Of a stretch of DNA of 64,000 nucleotides, positions 8,468-16,633 are shown piece by piece. The notes below the pieces were generated by a model. It saw nothing but the letters and a program-made list of their open reading frames with translations, was not told where the DNA came from and did no database searches. The position numbers and the translations under genes were made by a program. Position 1 is the first letter of the stretch, and each line of letters begins with the position of its first letter. Source of the DNA: Achromobacter marplatensis (GTDB taxonomy: Bacteria > Pseudomonadota > Gammaproteobacteria > Burkholderiales > Burkholderiaceae_B); assembly GCF_002209535.1 (NCBI RefSeq), contig NZ_NJIG01000004.1:480668-544667 (forward strand), given 5' to 3'.

Positions 8468-9564
8468 TGCAGACGGCCTCACGCTATTTTTCCCGCAGCT
8501 ACGCCGAGTCGCGCGGCCGCTTCGAAACACGGGCCAGGCCGCTGGCCACGCACTTCCAATCCTATGGCATCGATGCGCGAGGGCGCCAGGGCGAGGCGCT
8601 GGCAACCGACGTTGCCCTGATCGGGGATCCGCGCGCCAGTCGGCTCTTGATCGTGAGTTCGGCCACCCATGGCGTGGAAGGTTTCTGCGGTTCGGGCTGC
8701 CAGTTGGCGTTGCTTGACGATGCGCCCATGCTGGAACGGGCGCGGCGAGCCGGCGTGGCGCTACTGCTGGTGCACGCGGTGAATCCCCATGGTTTTTCGT
8801 GGCTTGCCCGCACAGACGAGGGCAATATCGACCTGAACCGCAATGCGCAGCCATTCGATGGCGGACCGTTGCCGGTCAATGTCGGATATGCGGGGATACA
8901 CGGCCTGCTGCTGCCCGAGGAGTGGCCGCCGTCCAGGAAAAATCAGCAGGACCTTGCGCGCTACGTGGCCGAGGCGGGGCTGCAGGCCTACGCGGCTGCC
9001 GTGACGGCGGGGCAGCATACCCATCCCGATGGCCTGTTCTACGGAGGAACCGGCCCGGCGGCATCGCTCCTGAATCTGCGGTCCATCCTTGGCGAATATG
9101 CCGGCACAGCGCGCACGCAGGTGGCGTGGATCGACGTGCATACGGGGTTGGGCCCGCGCGGCCACGGCGAAAAGATCTATGCCGGAAAGCGCGATGCCGC
9201 CGGCGTGGCACTGGCCAGGCAGTGGTGGGGGGCGGACCTGGCCGTGCCTTTCCTGGGCAGTTCCGCGTCGGCCGACGTGACGGGGTACGTCGGCGGGCTC
9301 TTGCACGAGGCATGTCCGGCGGCTAGCACCGCCGCCATATCGCTTGAATTCGGCACGGTGCCGTTGCCGGACATGGTGCAGGCGTTGCGCGGCCGTAATT
9401 GGCTGCTTGCGCACCCTGACGCCAACGACGCGCTGCGCCGGGACATTCTGCAGGGCATTCTGGACGCGTTTTATTGCGATGCCTCGGACTGGCACGGCAT
9501 GGTGCTGGGGCAAAGCCGCGTGGCCGTGCTGCAAGCATTGTGCGGGCTGGTAGCCGCGCGCTGA
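8464..9564 (+). CDS. DUF2817 zinc carboxypeptidase-like hydrolase, copy 2 (tandem paralogue)
   Basis: A 366-residue paralogue of the enzyme at 5585. It keeps SSATHGVEGFCG (zinc His/Glu), DVHTGLGPRGHGEKI and SLEFGT, plus the NxDLNRNAQPFDG segment near residue 120. Synonymous and conservative changes are spread along the whole gene, so the duplication is not very recent. No signal peptide. The role is inferred as hydrolysis of the substrate brought in by the partner MHS transporter. Confidence 0.75.
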   Translation: MMQTASRYFSRSYAESRGRFETRARPLATHFQSYGIDARGRQGEALATDVALIGDPRASRLLIVSSATHGVEGFCGSGCQLALLDDAPMLERARRAGVALLLVHAVNPHGFSWLARTDEGNIDLNRNAQPFDGGPLPVNVGYAGIHGLLLPEEWPPSRKNQQDLARYVAEAGLQAYAAAVTAGQHTHPDGLFYGGTGPAASLLNLRSILGEYAGTARTQVAWIDVHTGLGPRGHGEKIYAGKRDAAGVALARQWWGADLAVPFLGSSASADVTGYVGGLLHEACPAASTAAISLEFGTVPLPDMVQALRGRNWLLAHPDANDALRRDILQGILDAFYCDASDWHGMVLGQSRVAVLQALCGLVAAR

Positions 9565-9819
9565 GCCCAAGCTCCGCCGGCCCTGCAGTCCGTATGGATT
9601 CCCTGGGTTGCACCTGCTTCGGGCCTTCTGTCGCAGCGGGTTGCACCTGCACGGCCGGCTGCGCCAGGGAATACCCGCAAGTGCGGTGCAGTGTTGGGTT
9701 ATCCCTAGTTGAGCCGGGCAGCAACCCATCGATATGCTTGGGTTAACCGAGCGAACCGAAGAGTTCTAACCGGAGGAGTTTCAAACCGAGCCGGCACCTC
9801 GCTGACAAGGAACCAGGAT
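9565..9819 (+). promoter_or_regulatory. Leader of the ABC importer/amidohydrolase operon
   Basis: A 255-base gap without a convincing gene. GGGTTGCACCTGC occurs twice as a direct repeat (9605-9617 and 9638-9650; 33 bp apart, about three helical turns), a possible tandem operator. TGGGTT (9695-9700) can pair with AACCCA (9723-9728), and AACCG is repeated three times downstream. These may form a structured leader, but I could not match it to a known riboswitch class. Confidence 0.4.
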
Positions 9820-10683
9820 TTGCATAGCGCGCCTCCTTTGAACTCGGCCGTCACGGCCGCCCGGATCAAGCCCATTCGCGTGATCCCGTGGGCAACGTGG
9901 CTGCACCGCGTTTTCGTCGTCCTCATGTATGCGTTCATGCTCTGCCCCATCGTCCTGGTGGTCTGGCTGAGCTTCTTCAAGGACGCCATCCTCTACTTCC
10001 CCACGTCCGGCTACACGCTGTCCTGGTACGTGAAAGCGTGGCAGAACCCGGCGTTCGCCAACGGATTCCTGTTCAGCCTGCAAGTGTCGCTGGTGGCCGC
10101 CGCCATCGGCGTGGTGATGGGCGTGCTGGCGGCGGTGGGCATCGCCCGTTACCGCTTCCAGGGCAGCAAGGGCATCAACACCTTGCTGCTGTCGCCGCTG
10201 CTGATCCCCGGTATCGTCGCGGGCGTGGGCATCTACCTGTTCTACCTGCGCGCCGAAGAGATGCTGGACCAGGACATCATCGGCACCTTCGGCGGTCTCG
10301 TCATCGCGCACGTGTGCCTGACGATTCCGTGGACGGTGCGCCTGGTCACCGCCGGCATGGCCGGTCTGGACGGCTCCATCGAAGAGGCCGCGCGCAACCT
10401 CGGCGCCAGCGCGCCGGTCGCCTTCATGCGCGTGACGCTGCCGATGCTGCGCCCGTCCATCGTGGCGGCGGCGCTGTTCAGTTTCGTGGTGTCGTTCGAA
10501 AACCTGGAGCTGTCGCTGTCGCTGGTGGGGCCGGGCCGAACGACGCTGCCGATCGCCATCATGCAGTACCTGGAATTCAATCTGGACCCGACCATCGCCT
10601 CGGTGGCCTCGGTGCAAATCTTGCTGTTGGGGATCATCATGCTTGTGACCGACCGCTACGTGAAACTCAGTCAGGTGGTGTAA
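9820..10683 (+). CDS. ABC transporter permease, PotC-like
   Basis: A 287-residue inner-membrane permease of the spermidine/putrescine/opine importer family. There are six hydrophobic segments, the first (VFVVLMYAFMLCPIVLVVWL) close to the N-terminus. The EAA-type loop is EEAARNLGASAPVAFMRVTLP. The frame is open from 9709, but the first ATG (9925) would cut TM1. I prefer TTG at 9820 because AAGGA (9807-9811) stands eight bases before it; GTG at 9880 is an alternative. Here the PotC-type subunit comes first and the ATPase lies between the two permeases. Confidence 0.75.
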   Translation: MHSAPPLNSAVTAARIKPIRVIPWATWLHRVFVVLMYAFMLCPIVLVVWLSFFKDAILYFPTSGYTLSWYVKAWQNPAFANGFLFSLQVSLVAAAIGVVMGVLAAVGIARYRFQGSKGINTLLLSPLLIPGIVAGVGIYLFYLRAEEMLDQDIIGTFGGLVIAHVCLTIPWTVRLVTAGMAGLDGSIEEAARNLGASAPVAFMRVTLPMLRPSIVAAALFSFVVSFENLELSLSLVGPGRTTLPIAIMQYLEFNLDPTIASVASVQILLLGIIMLVTDRYVKLSQVV

Positions 10684-10686
10684 GAA

Positions 10687-11733
10687 ATGGCGAAGGTCTC
10701 AATCGAGAATATCCGCAAGCAGTTCGGATCGGCGGTGGCGGTGTCGGATTTTTCACTGGAGATCGCCGAGGGCGAGCTGGTGACGTTCCTGGGCCCCAGC
10801 GGCTGCGGCAAGACCACCACGCTGCGCATGATCGCCGGTTTCATCACACCGACCGCGGGCCGTATCCGCATCGGCGAGACCGACGTGACCCGGCTGCCCG
10901 TGCACAAGCGCGACACCGGCATGGTGTTCCAGCGCTATGCGCTGTTTCCGCACATGACGGTAGCCGAGAACGTGGCGTTCGGGCTGGATATGCACAAGGT
11001 GCCCAAGGCCGACCGCGACGCCAAGATCCGCCGCGTGCTGGACATGGTGCGCATGACCGAACTGCGCGAACGCTATCCGCGGCAGTTGTCCGGCGGCCAG
11101 CAGCAACGCGTGGCGATCGCCCGCGCGCTTGCCATCGAGCCCAAGGTGTTCCTGCTTGACGAGCCGCTGTCCAACCTGGACGCCAAGCTGCGCCTGGAAG
11201 TGCGCGAAGAGATCCGTTCCCTGCAGCAGCGCCTGGGTCTGACGACCGTGTTCGTTACGCACGACCAGGAAGAAGCGCTGGCGATCGCCGACCGCATGGC
11301 CATCATGCACGACGGCATCGTGCAGCAGGTGGGTGCGCCCGCCACCCTGTATGAGCGTCCGGCCAATCTCTTCGTGGCGGACTTCCTGGGCAAGATGAAC
11401 GTGTTCACGGGCCGTGGGCAGGCCGACAACCAGTTCCACACCGACACCGGCCAGCGCATCGCCACGCCGGGCGGGGCCGGCGCCACGCACGTGGGCGTGC
11501 GGCCGGAACGGGTGCGGCTGGCCGCCCAGCCCGAAGGCGGCAACGCGCTGGCCGGAGTGGTGGAATCGTCGTTGTACCTGGGGTCGGTGCTGGAAGTGCG
11601 CGTGCAGCTCGAAGGCGGCCATCGCATGATCAGCCAGATCGTCAACGGCGGCGCGGGCCGCGCCCAGCCGGCGCCGGGCGCGCGAGTCTACGCATGCTTC
11701 GAGCCCGAAGACTGCGTGGCCTTCACGCAATAG
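10687..11733 (+). CDS. ABC transporter ATP-binding protein, PotA-like
   Basis: A 348-residue ATPase: Walker A GPSGCGKTT near residue 37, Q-loop MVFQRYALFPHM, signature LSGGQQQR, Walker B VFLLDEP and switch His VFVTHDQEEAL. A C-terminal TOBE domain (about 260-345) is typical of PotA/FbpC-type subunits. It starts three bases after the upstream permease gene and should energise the importer formed with the permeases at 9820 and 11742 and the receptor at 16634. Confidence 0.9.
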   Translation: MAKVSIENIRKQFGSAVAVSDFSLEIAEGELVTFLGPSGCGKTTTLRMIAGFITPTAGRIRIGETDVTRLPVHKRDTGMVFQRYALFPHMTVAENVAFGLDMHKVPKADRDAKIRRVLDMVRMTELRERYPRQLSGGQQQRVAIARALAIEPKVFLLDEPLSNLDAKLRLEVREEIRSLQQRLGLTTVFVTHDQEEALAIADRMAIMHDGIVQQVGAPATLYERPANLFVADFLGKMNVFTGRGQADNQFHTDTGQRIATPGGAGATHVGVRPERVRLAAQPEGGNALAGVVESSLYLGSVLEVRVQLEGGHRMISQIVNGGAGRAQPAPGARVYACFEPEDCVAFTQ

Positions 11734-11741
11734 GAGCCCCC

Positions 11742-12623
11742 ATGACAACCGCGATAAAAGACGGGCGGCCCAGCCGCTGGCTGGGGCCGGGGCTGGCCTT
11801 TCCGGCGTCGCTGGTGGTGCTGGTGATCATCCTGGTCCCCATCCTCCAGCTGGCGCGCTACAGCGTCAACCATTTCGATCCGGCGGACCTGATGCAGACC
11901 GCCTTCACCTTCGAGAACTACGCCAAGTTCTTCGGCGACCCCTACTACCGTGACATCTTCTTCACGACCTTGTGGGTGGCCGGGCTGTGCACCGTGCTGG
12001 CGCTGGTGCTGGGCTTTCCGGTGGCGTACTTCCTGGCGCGCACGCAAAGCCGGTACAAGAGCCTGTTCGTGATCCTGCTGGTGTTCCCGCTGATGGTGGG
12101 CAACGTGGTGCGCGCGGCGGGCTGGATGGTGGCGCTGGGCAACGCAGGCGTGGTGAACGCCGTGCTGCAGGGGCTGGGGCTGATCGACAAGCCGCTGACC
12201 CTGATGTACACGCCCACCGCGGTCGTCATCGGCACCACCGCCGTGGTCATGCCGTACCTGATCCTGACGCTGCAAAGCGTGCTGGAAGGCATGGACCTGT
12301 CGGTGGAGGAGGCCGCCCGCAACGTGGGTGCCAGCTTCTTCACGACGTTTCGCCGCATCGTGTTGCCGATCGCCGCGCCCGGCGTGGCGGCCGGCACGAT
12401 GCTGGTGTTCATCCTGTGCATGAACGCCTACGCCACGCCCGTGCTGCTGGGCGGATCCGGCCTGACGATGATGGCGCCCGCGCTCTACGACCAGATCACG
12501 CGCGCGTCGAACTGGCCGTTCGGGGCGGCGCTGGCCGTCATCCTGGTGTGCGGCACGCTGGCCATCGCACTGGTCTCGAATTGGCTGATCCATCGACGCT
12601 ACATCAAGACCATGGCGTCTTGA
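11742..12623 (+). CDS. ABC transporter permease, PotB-like
   Basis: A 293-residue permease with six hydrophobic segments and the cytoplasmic coupling loop EEAARNVGASFFTTFRRIVLP. The ATG at 11742 follows AGGAG in the eight-base gap after the ATPase stop. The open frame upstream to 11694 is only read-through within the ATPase gene. It pairs with the PotC-like protein at 9820 as a heterodimeric channel. Confidence 0.85.
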   Translation: MTTAIKDGRPSRWLGPGLAFPASLVVLVIILVPILQLARYSVNHFDPADLMQTAFTFENYAKFFGDPYYRDIFFTTLWVAGLCTVLALVLGFPVAYFLARTQSRYKSLFVILLVFPLMVGNVVRAAGWMVALGNAGVVNAVLQGLGLIDKPLTLMYTPTAVVIGTTAVVMPYLILTLQSVLEGMDLSVEEAARNVGASFFTTFRRIVLPIAAPGVAAGTMLVFILCMNAYATPVLLGGSGLTMMAPALYDQITRASNWPFGAALAVILVCGTLAIALVSNWLIHRRYIKTMAS

Positions 12624-12649
12624 CCCCGCATTTCCAACAAGGAACTTTC

Positions 12650-13897
12650 ATGGCATCCGTATTGTTCAAGAACGCGAACCTGCTTGATCCCTTGCAGGCC
12701 GACCTACTGGAAGGCCATCACGTGCTAGTCGAGGACGGCCTCATCAAGGAAGTGTCGGACAAGCCCCTGTCCAGCGCATCCGCGCAGGTGATCGACGCGG
12801 CGGGCCGCACGCTGATGCCGGGGCTGATCGACCTGCACGTGCACGTGTTGGCGACCCAGCTGAACCTCAGCACGCAAGGCGTGCTGCCCGATGCGCTGGT
12901 CATGATGCGCGCGGTGCCCATCATGGCGGCGATGCTGCGCCGGGGCTTCACTACCGTTCGCGATGCGGGCGGTGCGGGCTGGGGGCTGAAATGCGCGGTG
13001 AACGAAGGCACGGTCAAGGGGCCGCGTCTCTTCATCTCGGGCCGCGCCATCAGCCAGACGGGCGGCCATGGCGACCCGCGCCCGCGTTCCGATCATCTGC
13101 GTCCGATGAGCTTTTGCGGCTGCTGTTTCCGTGCCGGCGACATCGGCCGCGTGGCCGACGGCATCGACGACGTGCGCCGCGCCGTGCGCCAGGAGCTGCA
13201 GATGGGCGCCGACCAGATCAAGATGATGGCCTCGGGCGGCGTGGCGTCACCCACCGACCCCATCGCGTCCTTCGGCTATTCCGAGGAAGAGATCCGCGTC
13301 ATCGTGGACGAGGCCGCCAGCCGCCAGACCTATGTGATGGCGCACTCGTACACGGCCGATGCCATCGAGCGTGCCATCCGCAACGGCGTGCGCACGATCG
13401 AACACGGCAACCTGGTCGACGAGCGCGTGGCGCGCTTCATGGCCGAGAAGGGCGCGTTCGTGGTGCCCACGCTTGTCACGTACGAGGCGCTGGCCAACGA
13501 AGGGGCCGACTATGGCCTGCCGCCGGATTCGGTGGCGAAGATTGCCACGGTGCGCACCGCCGGCCTGCATTCGCTGGAAATCTACAAGAAGGCGGGTGTG
13601 AAGATCGGCTACGGATCGGACCTGCTGGGGCCGTCGCAGCGCTTGCAGAGCGACGAATTCCGTATCCGCAACGAGGTCCTGTCCACGCAGGAAGTCATCC
13701 AGTGCGCCACCACCACCGCGGCCGAAGTGCTGAACCAGGTGGGGCAGCTGGGCCGCATCCAGGCGGGCGCCTTGGCAGACGTGCTGCTGGTGGACGGCAA
13801 CCCGTACCGCGACTTGTCCTGCCTGTTGGGGCAGGGCGAACATCTGGCCCTGATCATGAAGGGCGGGGTCATCGAACACAACGCACTGGGGGTGTAA
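12650..13897 (+). CDS. Metal-dependent amidohydrolase (imidazolonepropionase/prolidase-like)
   Basis: A 415-residue amidohydrolase-superfamily enzyme, cytosolic. The metal-site set is complete: HVH in PGLIDLHVHVL near residue 62, Lys in DQIKMMASGG near 188, His in VMAHSYT and IEHGN, and Asp in GYGSDLLG near 325. The Cys-rich SFCGCCFRAGD near residue 155 is unusual and could bind metal. ATG 12650 follows CAAGGAAC; the long in-frame extension upstream is a shadow of the permease gene. Its place among the transporter genes implies the imported solute has a hydrolysable amide, lactam or cyclic bond. Confidence 0.8.
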   Translation: MASVLFKNANLLDPLQADLLEGHHVLVEDGLIKEVSDKPLSSASAQVIDAAGRTLMPGLIDLHVHVLATQLNLSTQGVLPDALVMMRAVPIMAAMLRRGFTTVRDAGGAGWGLKCAVNEGTVKGPRLFISGRAISQTGGHGDPRPRSDHLRPMSFCGCCFRAGDIGRVADGIDDVRRAVRQELQMGADQIKMMASGGVASPTDPIASFGYSEEEIRVIVDEAASRQTYVMAHSYTADAIERAIRNGVRTIEHGNLVDERVARFMAEKGAFVVPTLVTYEALANEGADYGLPPDSVAKIATVRTAGLHSLEIYKKAGVKIGYGSDLLGPSQRLQSDEFRIRNEVLSTQEVIQCATTTAAEVLNQVGQLGRIQAGALADVLLVDGNPYRDLSCLLGQGEHLALIMKGGVIEHNALGV

Positions 13898-13902
13898 GCG
13901 CC

Positions 13903-15561
13903 ATGAGCGATCCCACGTTTTCGCAGTCCGAAGTCGGCGAGGAATCCCGCGACGTCAACGCCGCCAAAGGCTGGCATCCGCCGTCGGCACCGGTCTCGCG
14001 CGACCGCGGCCTGGGCCCGTTTCCCAGGCTGATCCTGCGCGGGGCGACGATCATCGACGGTACCGGCGCACCGCCCTGGGGGCCGGTGGACATCGTGATC
14101 GAGAACGACCGCATCACCGCGCTGGTCAACGTGGGCACGCCGCATAAGGCTATCGACCCCAAACGCCGGCCCGGCCCCGGTGACCACGAGATCGATTGCC
14201 ACGGAAAGTTCGTCACCCCCGGATTCGTCGATGCGCACGCGCACATCGGCACGCCGTACCACGCCATGAGCGGCATCGTCCCGCCCGCCGACTACATCTA
14301 CAAATTGTGGCTGGCGCATGGGGTCACGACCGTGCGCGAAATGGGCGCGATGGGCGGCCTGGGCTGGACGATGGAGCAGCGCGAGCTTTCCGCCGCCAAC
14401 AAGATCGCGGCGCCGCGCATGGTGGTGCATTCCGTGTTCCCCGCCGTGAACGACCGCGTCAAGACGATCCACACGCCGGAGCAGGGCCGCGAATGGGTGC
14501 GCAAGCTGGCGGCGCGCGGCGCGGACGGCATCAAGTTCTTCGGCGCGCCGCCCGCCATCATGGAAGCGGCATTGGACGAAGCCGCGCAGCTGGGGCTGCG
14601 GTCCGGCTGCCATCACGCGCAGATGGCGGTCACGCGGGTGAACGCGCTGAAGTCCGCGCGCTGGGGGCTGACCAGTTCCGAACACTATTACGGCTTGCCG
14701 GAAGCGCTGTTCGAAGACCGCATCGTGCAGTCCTTTCCCACCGACTACAACTACAGCGACGAGTACTACCGCTTCGCCGTCGCCGGCCAGACCTTCATGC
14801 AGGCGGCGCAGCCGGGGTCGGCCAAGTGGCGCCAGGTCATGGACCAGTTCCTGGAGCTGGGCCATACCTTCGTGCCCACGTTCAACATCTACGACGCCAA
14901 CCGCGACCTGATGCGCGCGCGTCGCGCCGACTGGCACGACGACTACACCTGGAAGGCCGTCTGGAAGTACTTCCAGCCGCAACGCGGCGGGCACGGCGCG
15001 TACTGGTACCGCTGGAGCACCACCAACGAGATCGAGTGGAAGCAGAACTACCGGTTGTGGATGCAGTTCATCAACGAATACAAGAACCTGGGTGGCCGCG
15101 TGTGCGCCGGCAGCGATTCGGGCTTTATCTTCCAGATCTACGGCTTCGGCTTCGTGCGCGAACTGGAACTGCTGCAGGAAGCGGGGTTCCATCCCATCGA
15201 AGTGCTGCGCGCGGCCACGTCGCAAAGCGCCGCGCTGCTGGGCATCGATGACGACACCGGCTCCATCGACGTGCAAAAGCGCGCCGACCTGCTGATCCAC
15301 GACCAGAATCCGCTGACGGATTTCAAACTGCTGTTCGGCACCGGCGCCATGCGCCTGAACGACGACACGGCCAAGGTGGAATGGAAGCGCTGCCTGCAAA
15401 CCACCATCAAATCGGGCGTGGTGTACGACACCGCCGAACTGCTGGCCGACGTGCGCAAGATGGTCAAGGACAGCTGGGAGCAAGATCCGGACGGCGAGCG
15501 CCCGCCGTTCGGCGAATCGCCGGCAGGCTCGCCCTGCGACGGCGGGCAAGAGGCATCCTGA
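13903..15561 (+). CDS. Second, larger amidohydrolase-superfamily enzyme
   Basis: A 552-residue amidohydrolase starting at the ATG at 13903, five bases after the previous stop. Motifs: HAH in GFVDAHAHIGTPYHA near residue 110, Lys in ADGIKFFGAPPA, His in SGCHHAQ and SSEHYYG, and Asp in CAGSDSGF near 407. An aromatic insertion (residues 330-385, rich in W and Y) is longer than in simple imidazolonepropionase-like enzymes. It shares the fold but little sequence with the enzyme at 12650, so two successive hydrolytic steps are likely. The substrate is unknown. Confidence 0.75.
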   Translation: MSDPTFSQSEVGEESRDVNAAKGWHPPSAPVSRDRGLGPFPRLILRGATIIDGTGAPPWGPVDIVIENDRITALVNVGTPHKAIDPKRRPGPGDHEIDCHGKFVTPGFVDAHAHIGTPYHAMSGIVPPADYIYKLWLAHGVTTVREMGAMGGLGWTMEQRELSAANKIAAPRMVVHSVFPAVNDRVKTIHTPEQGREWVRKLAARGADGIKFFGAPPAIMEAALDEAAQLGLRSGCHHAQMAVTRVNALKSARWGLTSSEHYYGLPEALFEDRIVQSFPTDYNYSDEYYRFAVAGQTFMQAAQPGSAKWRQVMDQFLELGHTFVPTFNIYDANRDLMRARRADWHDDYTWKAVWKYFQPQRGGHGAYWYRWSTTNEIEWKQNYRLWMQFINEYKNLGGRVCAGSDSGFIFQIYGFGFVRELELLQEAGFHPIEVLRAATSQSAALLGIDDDTGSIDVQKRADLLIHDQNPLTDFKLLFGTGAMRLNDDTAKVEWKRCLQTTIKSGVVYDTAELLADVRKMVKDSWEQDPDGERPPFGESPAGSPCDGGQEAS

Positions 15562-15562
15562 C

Positions 15563-16540
15563 ATGGCCGTCGACCTCTTCCTGCTTTGCGGCTTCCTGGG
15601 CAGCGGCAAGACCACGCTGCTGGTGGACTACCTGCGTGATCCGGCGTCCCGCGACACGGGCGTGATCGTCAACGAGGCGGGCGAGGTTGGCGTGGACGGC
15701 GCCATCGTCGCCAATGACAGCGACAACGTGCCGATGACGCTGATGGCCAACGGCTGCGTGTGCTGCTCGCTGCGCAGCGATCTGGTCTATACCTTGAGCG
15801 CGCTGCTGGACGCGCCGCGCCCCGACGGCGAAGGGCCCTTGCAGCGGGTCATCCTGGAGTGCAGCGGCTTGTCGCGGCCCGGCCCCATCATCGCGTCCCT
15901 GGCGGATCCTGAGCTGGCCCGCCGCGGCCTGCGGCTGACGGTGGTCTGCACCGACGACTGCGCGCGCGACCCGGACGCATTGGCCGAGATGGACGAAGCC
16001 ATGGCCCAGTTCGGCGCCGCGCACCGCATCGTGTTGACCAAGACGGACTTGCTGCCCGACGGCGCCCTGGACGCACGCGCCGTGCGCGCCGCCGCCCTGA
16101 ACCCCTTGGCGGCCGTCATTGCCGACCCGGACCGCCGGCGCGCCGTGCAAGCCGCGTTTGCCCCGTCCCAAGGCGTGGCGGATCTGGCGGGGCTGGCCGC
16201 GCGGATGCTGACAGCGGGCGGGCAGGGGGTCGCGCACCCCCGCATCCGCGTCATGGCGGCCCGTGCCCACGCGGGCATCAGCTGGACGGATTTTTCAGAA
16301 TGGCTGGACAACCTGGCCGGGCTTTGCGGCGAACGCCTGTTGCGGGTCAAGGCGGTGGTGCGCGTCAACGAATGCGCCGAACCCATCCTGATCCAATCGG
16401 TGGGCACCACCTTCAGCGCGCCGCAACGCCTGACCCGGCAACCCGATGCGCCCGACGCCATCATCGTGATCGCGCGCGACATCGATGCGGGCGAGATCCG
16501 CGCGTCCGCGCCGCACGCGCCCGTGGACATGCTGGCCTGA
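15563..16540 (+). CDS. CobW/COG0523-family GTPase, putative metallochaperone
   Basis: A 325-residue G3E GTPase. The P-loop is LLCGFLGSGKTTLL at residues 6-19. The family hallmark CxCC is in NGCVCCSLRSDLVY near residue 70, and TKTD for guanine recognition is near 153. A C-terminal CobW_C domain follows (about 230-325). COG0523 proteins deliver zinc or other metals to client enzymes. It starts one base after the second amidohydrolase gene, so it may metallate the two amidohydrolases; that is inference. The ZnuD-like receptor nearby adds to the metal theme. Confidence 0.8.
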   Translation: MAVDLFLLCGFLGSGKTTLLVDYLRDPASRDTGVIVNEAGEVGVDGAIVANDSDNVPMTLMANGCVCCSLRSDLVYTLSALLDAPRPDGEGPLQRVILECSGLSRPGPIIASLADPELARRGLRLTVVCTDDCARDPDALAEMDEAMAQFGAAHRIVLTKTDLLPDGALDARAVRAAALNPLAAVIADPDRRRAVQAAFAPSQGVADLAGLAARMLTAGGQGVAHPRIRVMAARAHAGISWTDFSEWLDNLAGLCGERLLRVKAVVRVNECAEPILIQSVGTTFSAPQRLTRQPDAPDAIIVIARDIDAGEIRASAPHAPVDMLA

Positions 16541-16559
16541 AGCACTTTTCGTACCGGGG

Positions 16560-16587
16560 CGCGCGGCCGGGCACAGCCGGCCACGCG
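16560..16587 (+). promoter_or_regulatory. Intercistronic stem-loop before the receptor gene
   Basis: GGCCGG (16565-16570) and CCGGCC (16577-16582), extended by CGCG arms on both sides, form a strong hairpin without a U-tract. It lies in the 93-base gap between the GTPase and receptor genes. Such hairpins often protect the mRNA of highly expressed binding proteins; here this is inference. Confidence 0.4.
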
Positions 16588-16633
16588 TCCGCACCGTAGC
16601 AAGTCGTCAGTTCCCCTTCGATACGAGGTCGTT

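Noticed and set aside
9565..9819. Guanidine (ykkC) riboswitch before the ABC operon
   Set aside because: The conserved ykkC blocks could not be found; only generic repeats and one weak pairing are visible.
13609..15615. Minus-strand open frame of 668 codons opposite the second amidohydrolase
   Set aside because: The product is repetitive and Arg/His/Val-rich without domains, whereas the plus strand encodes a complete amidohydrolase with all metal ligands.
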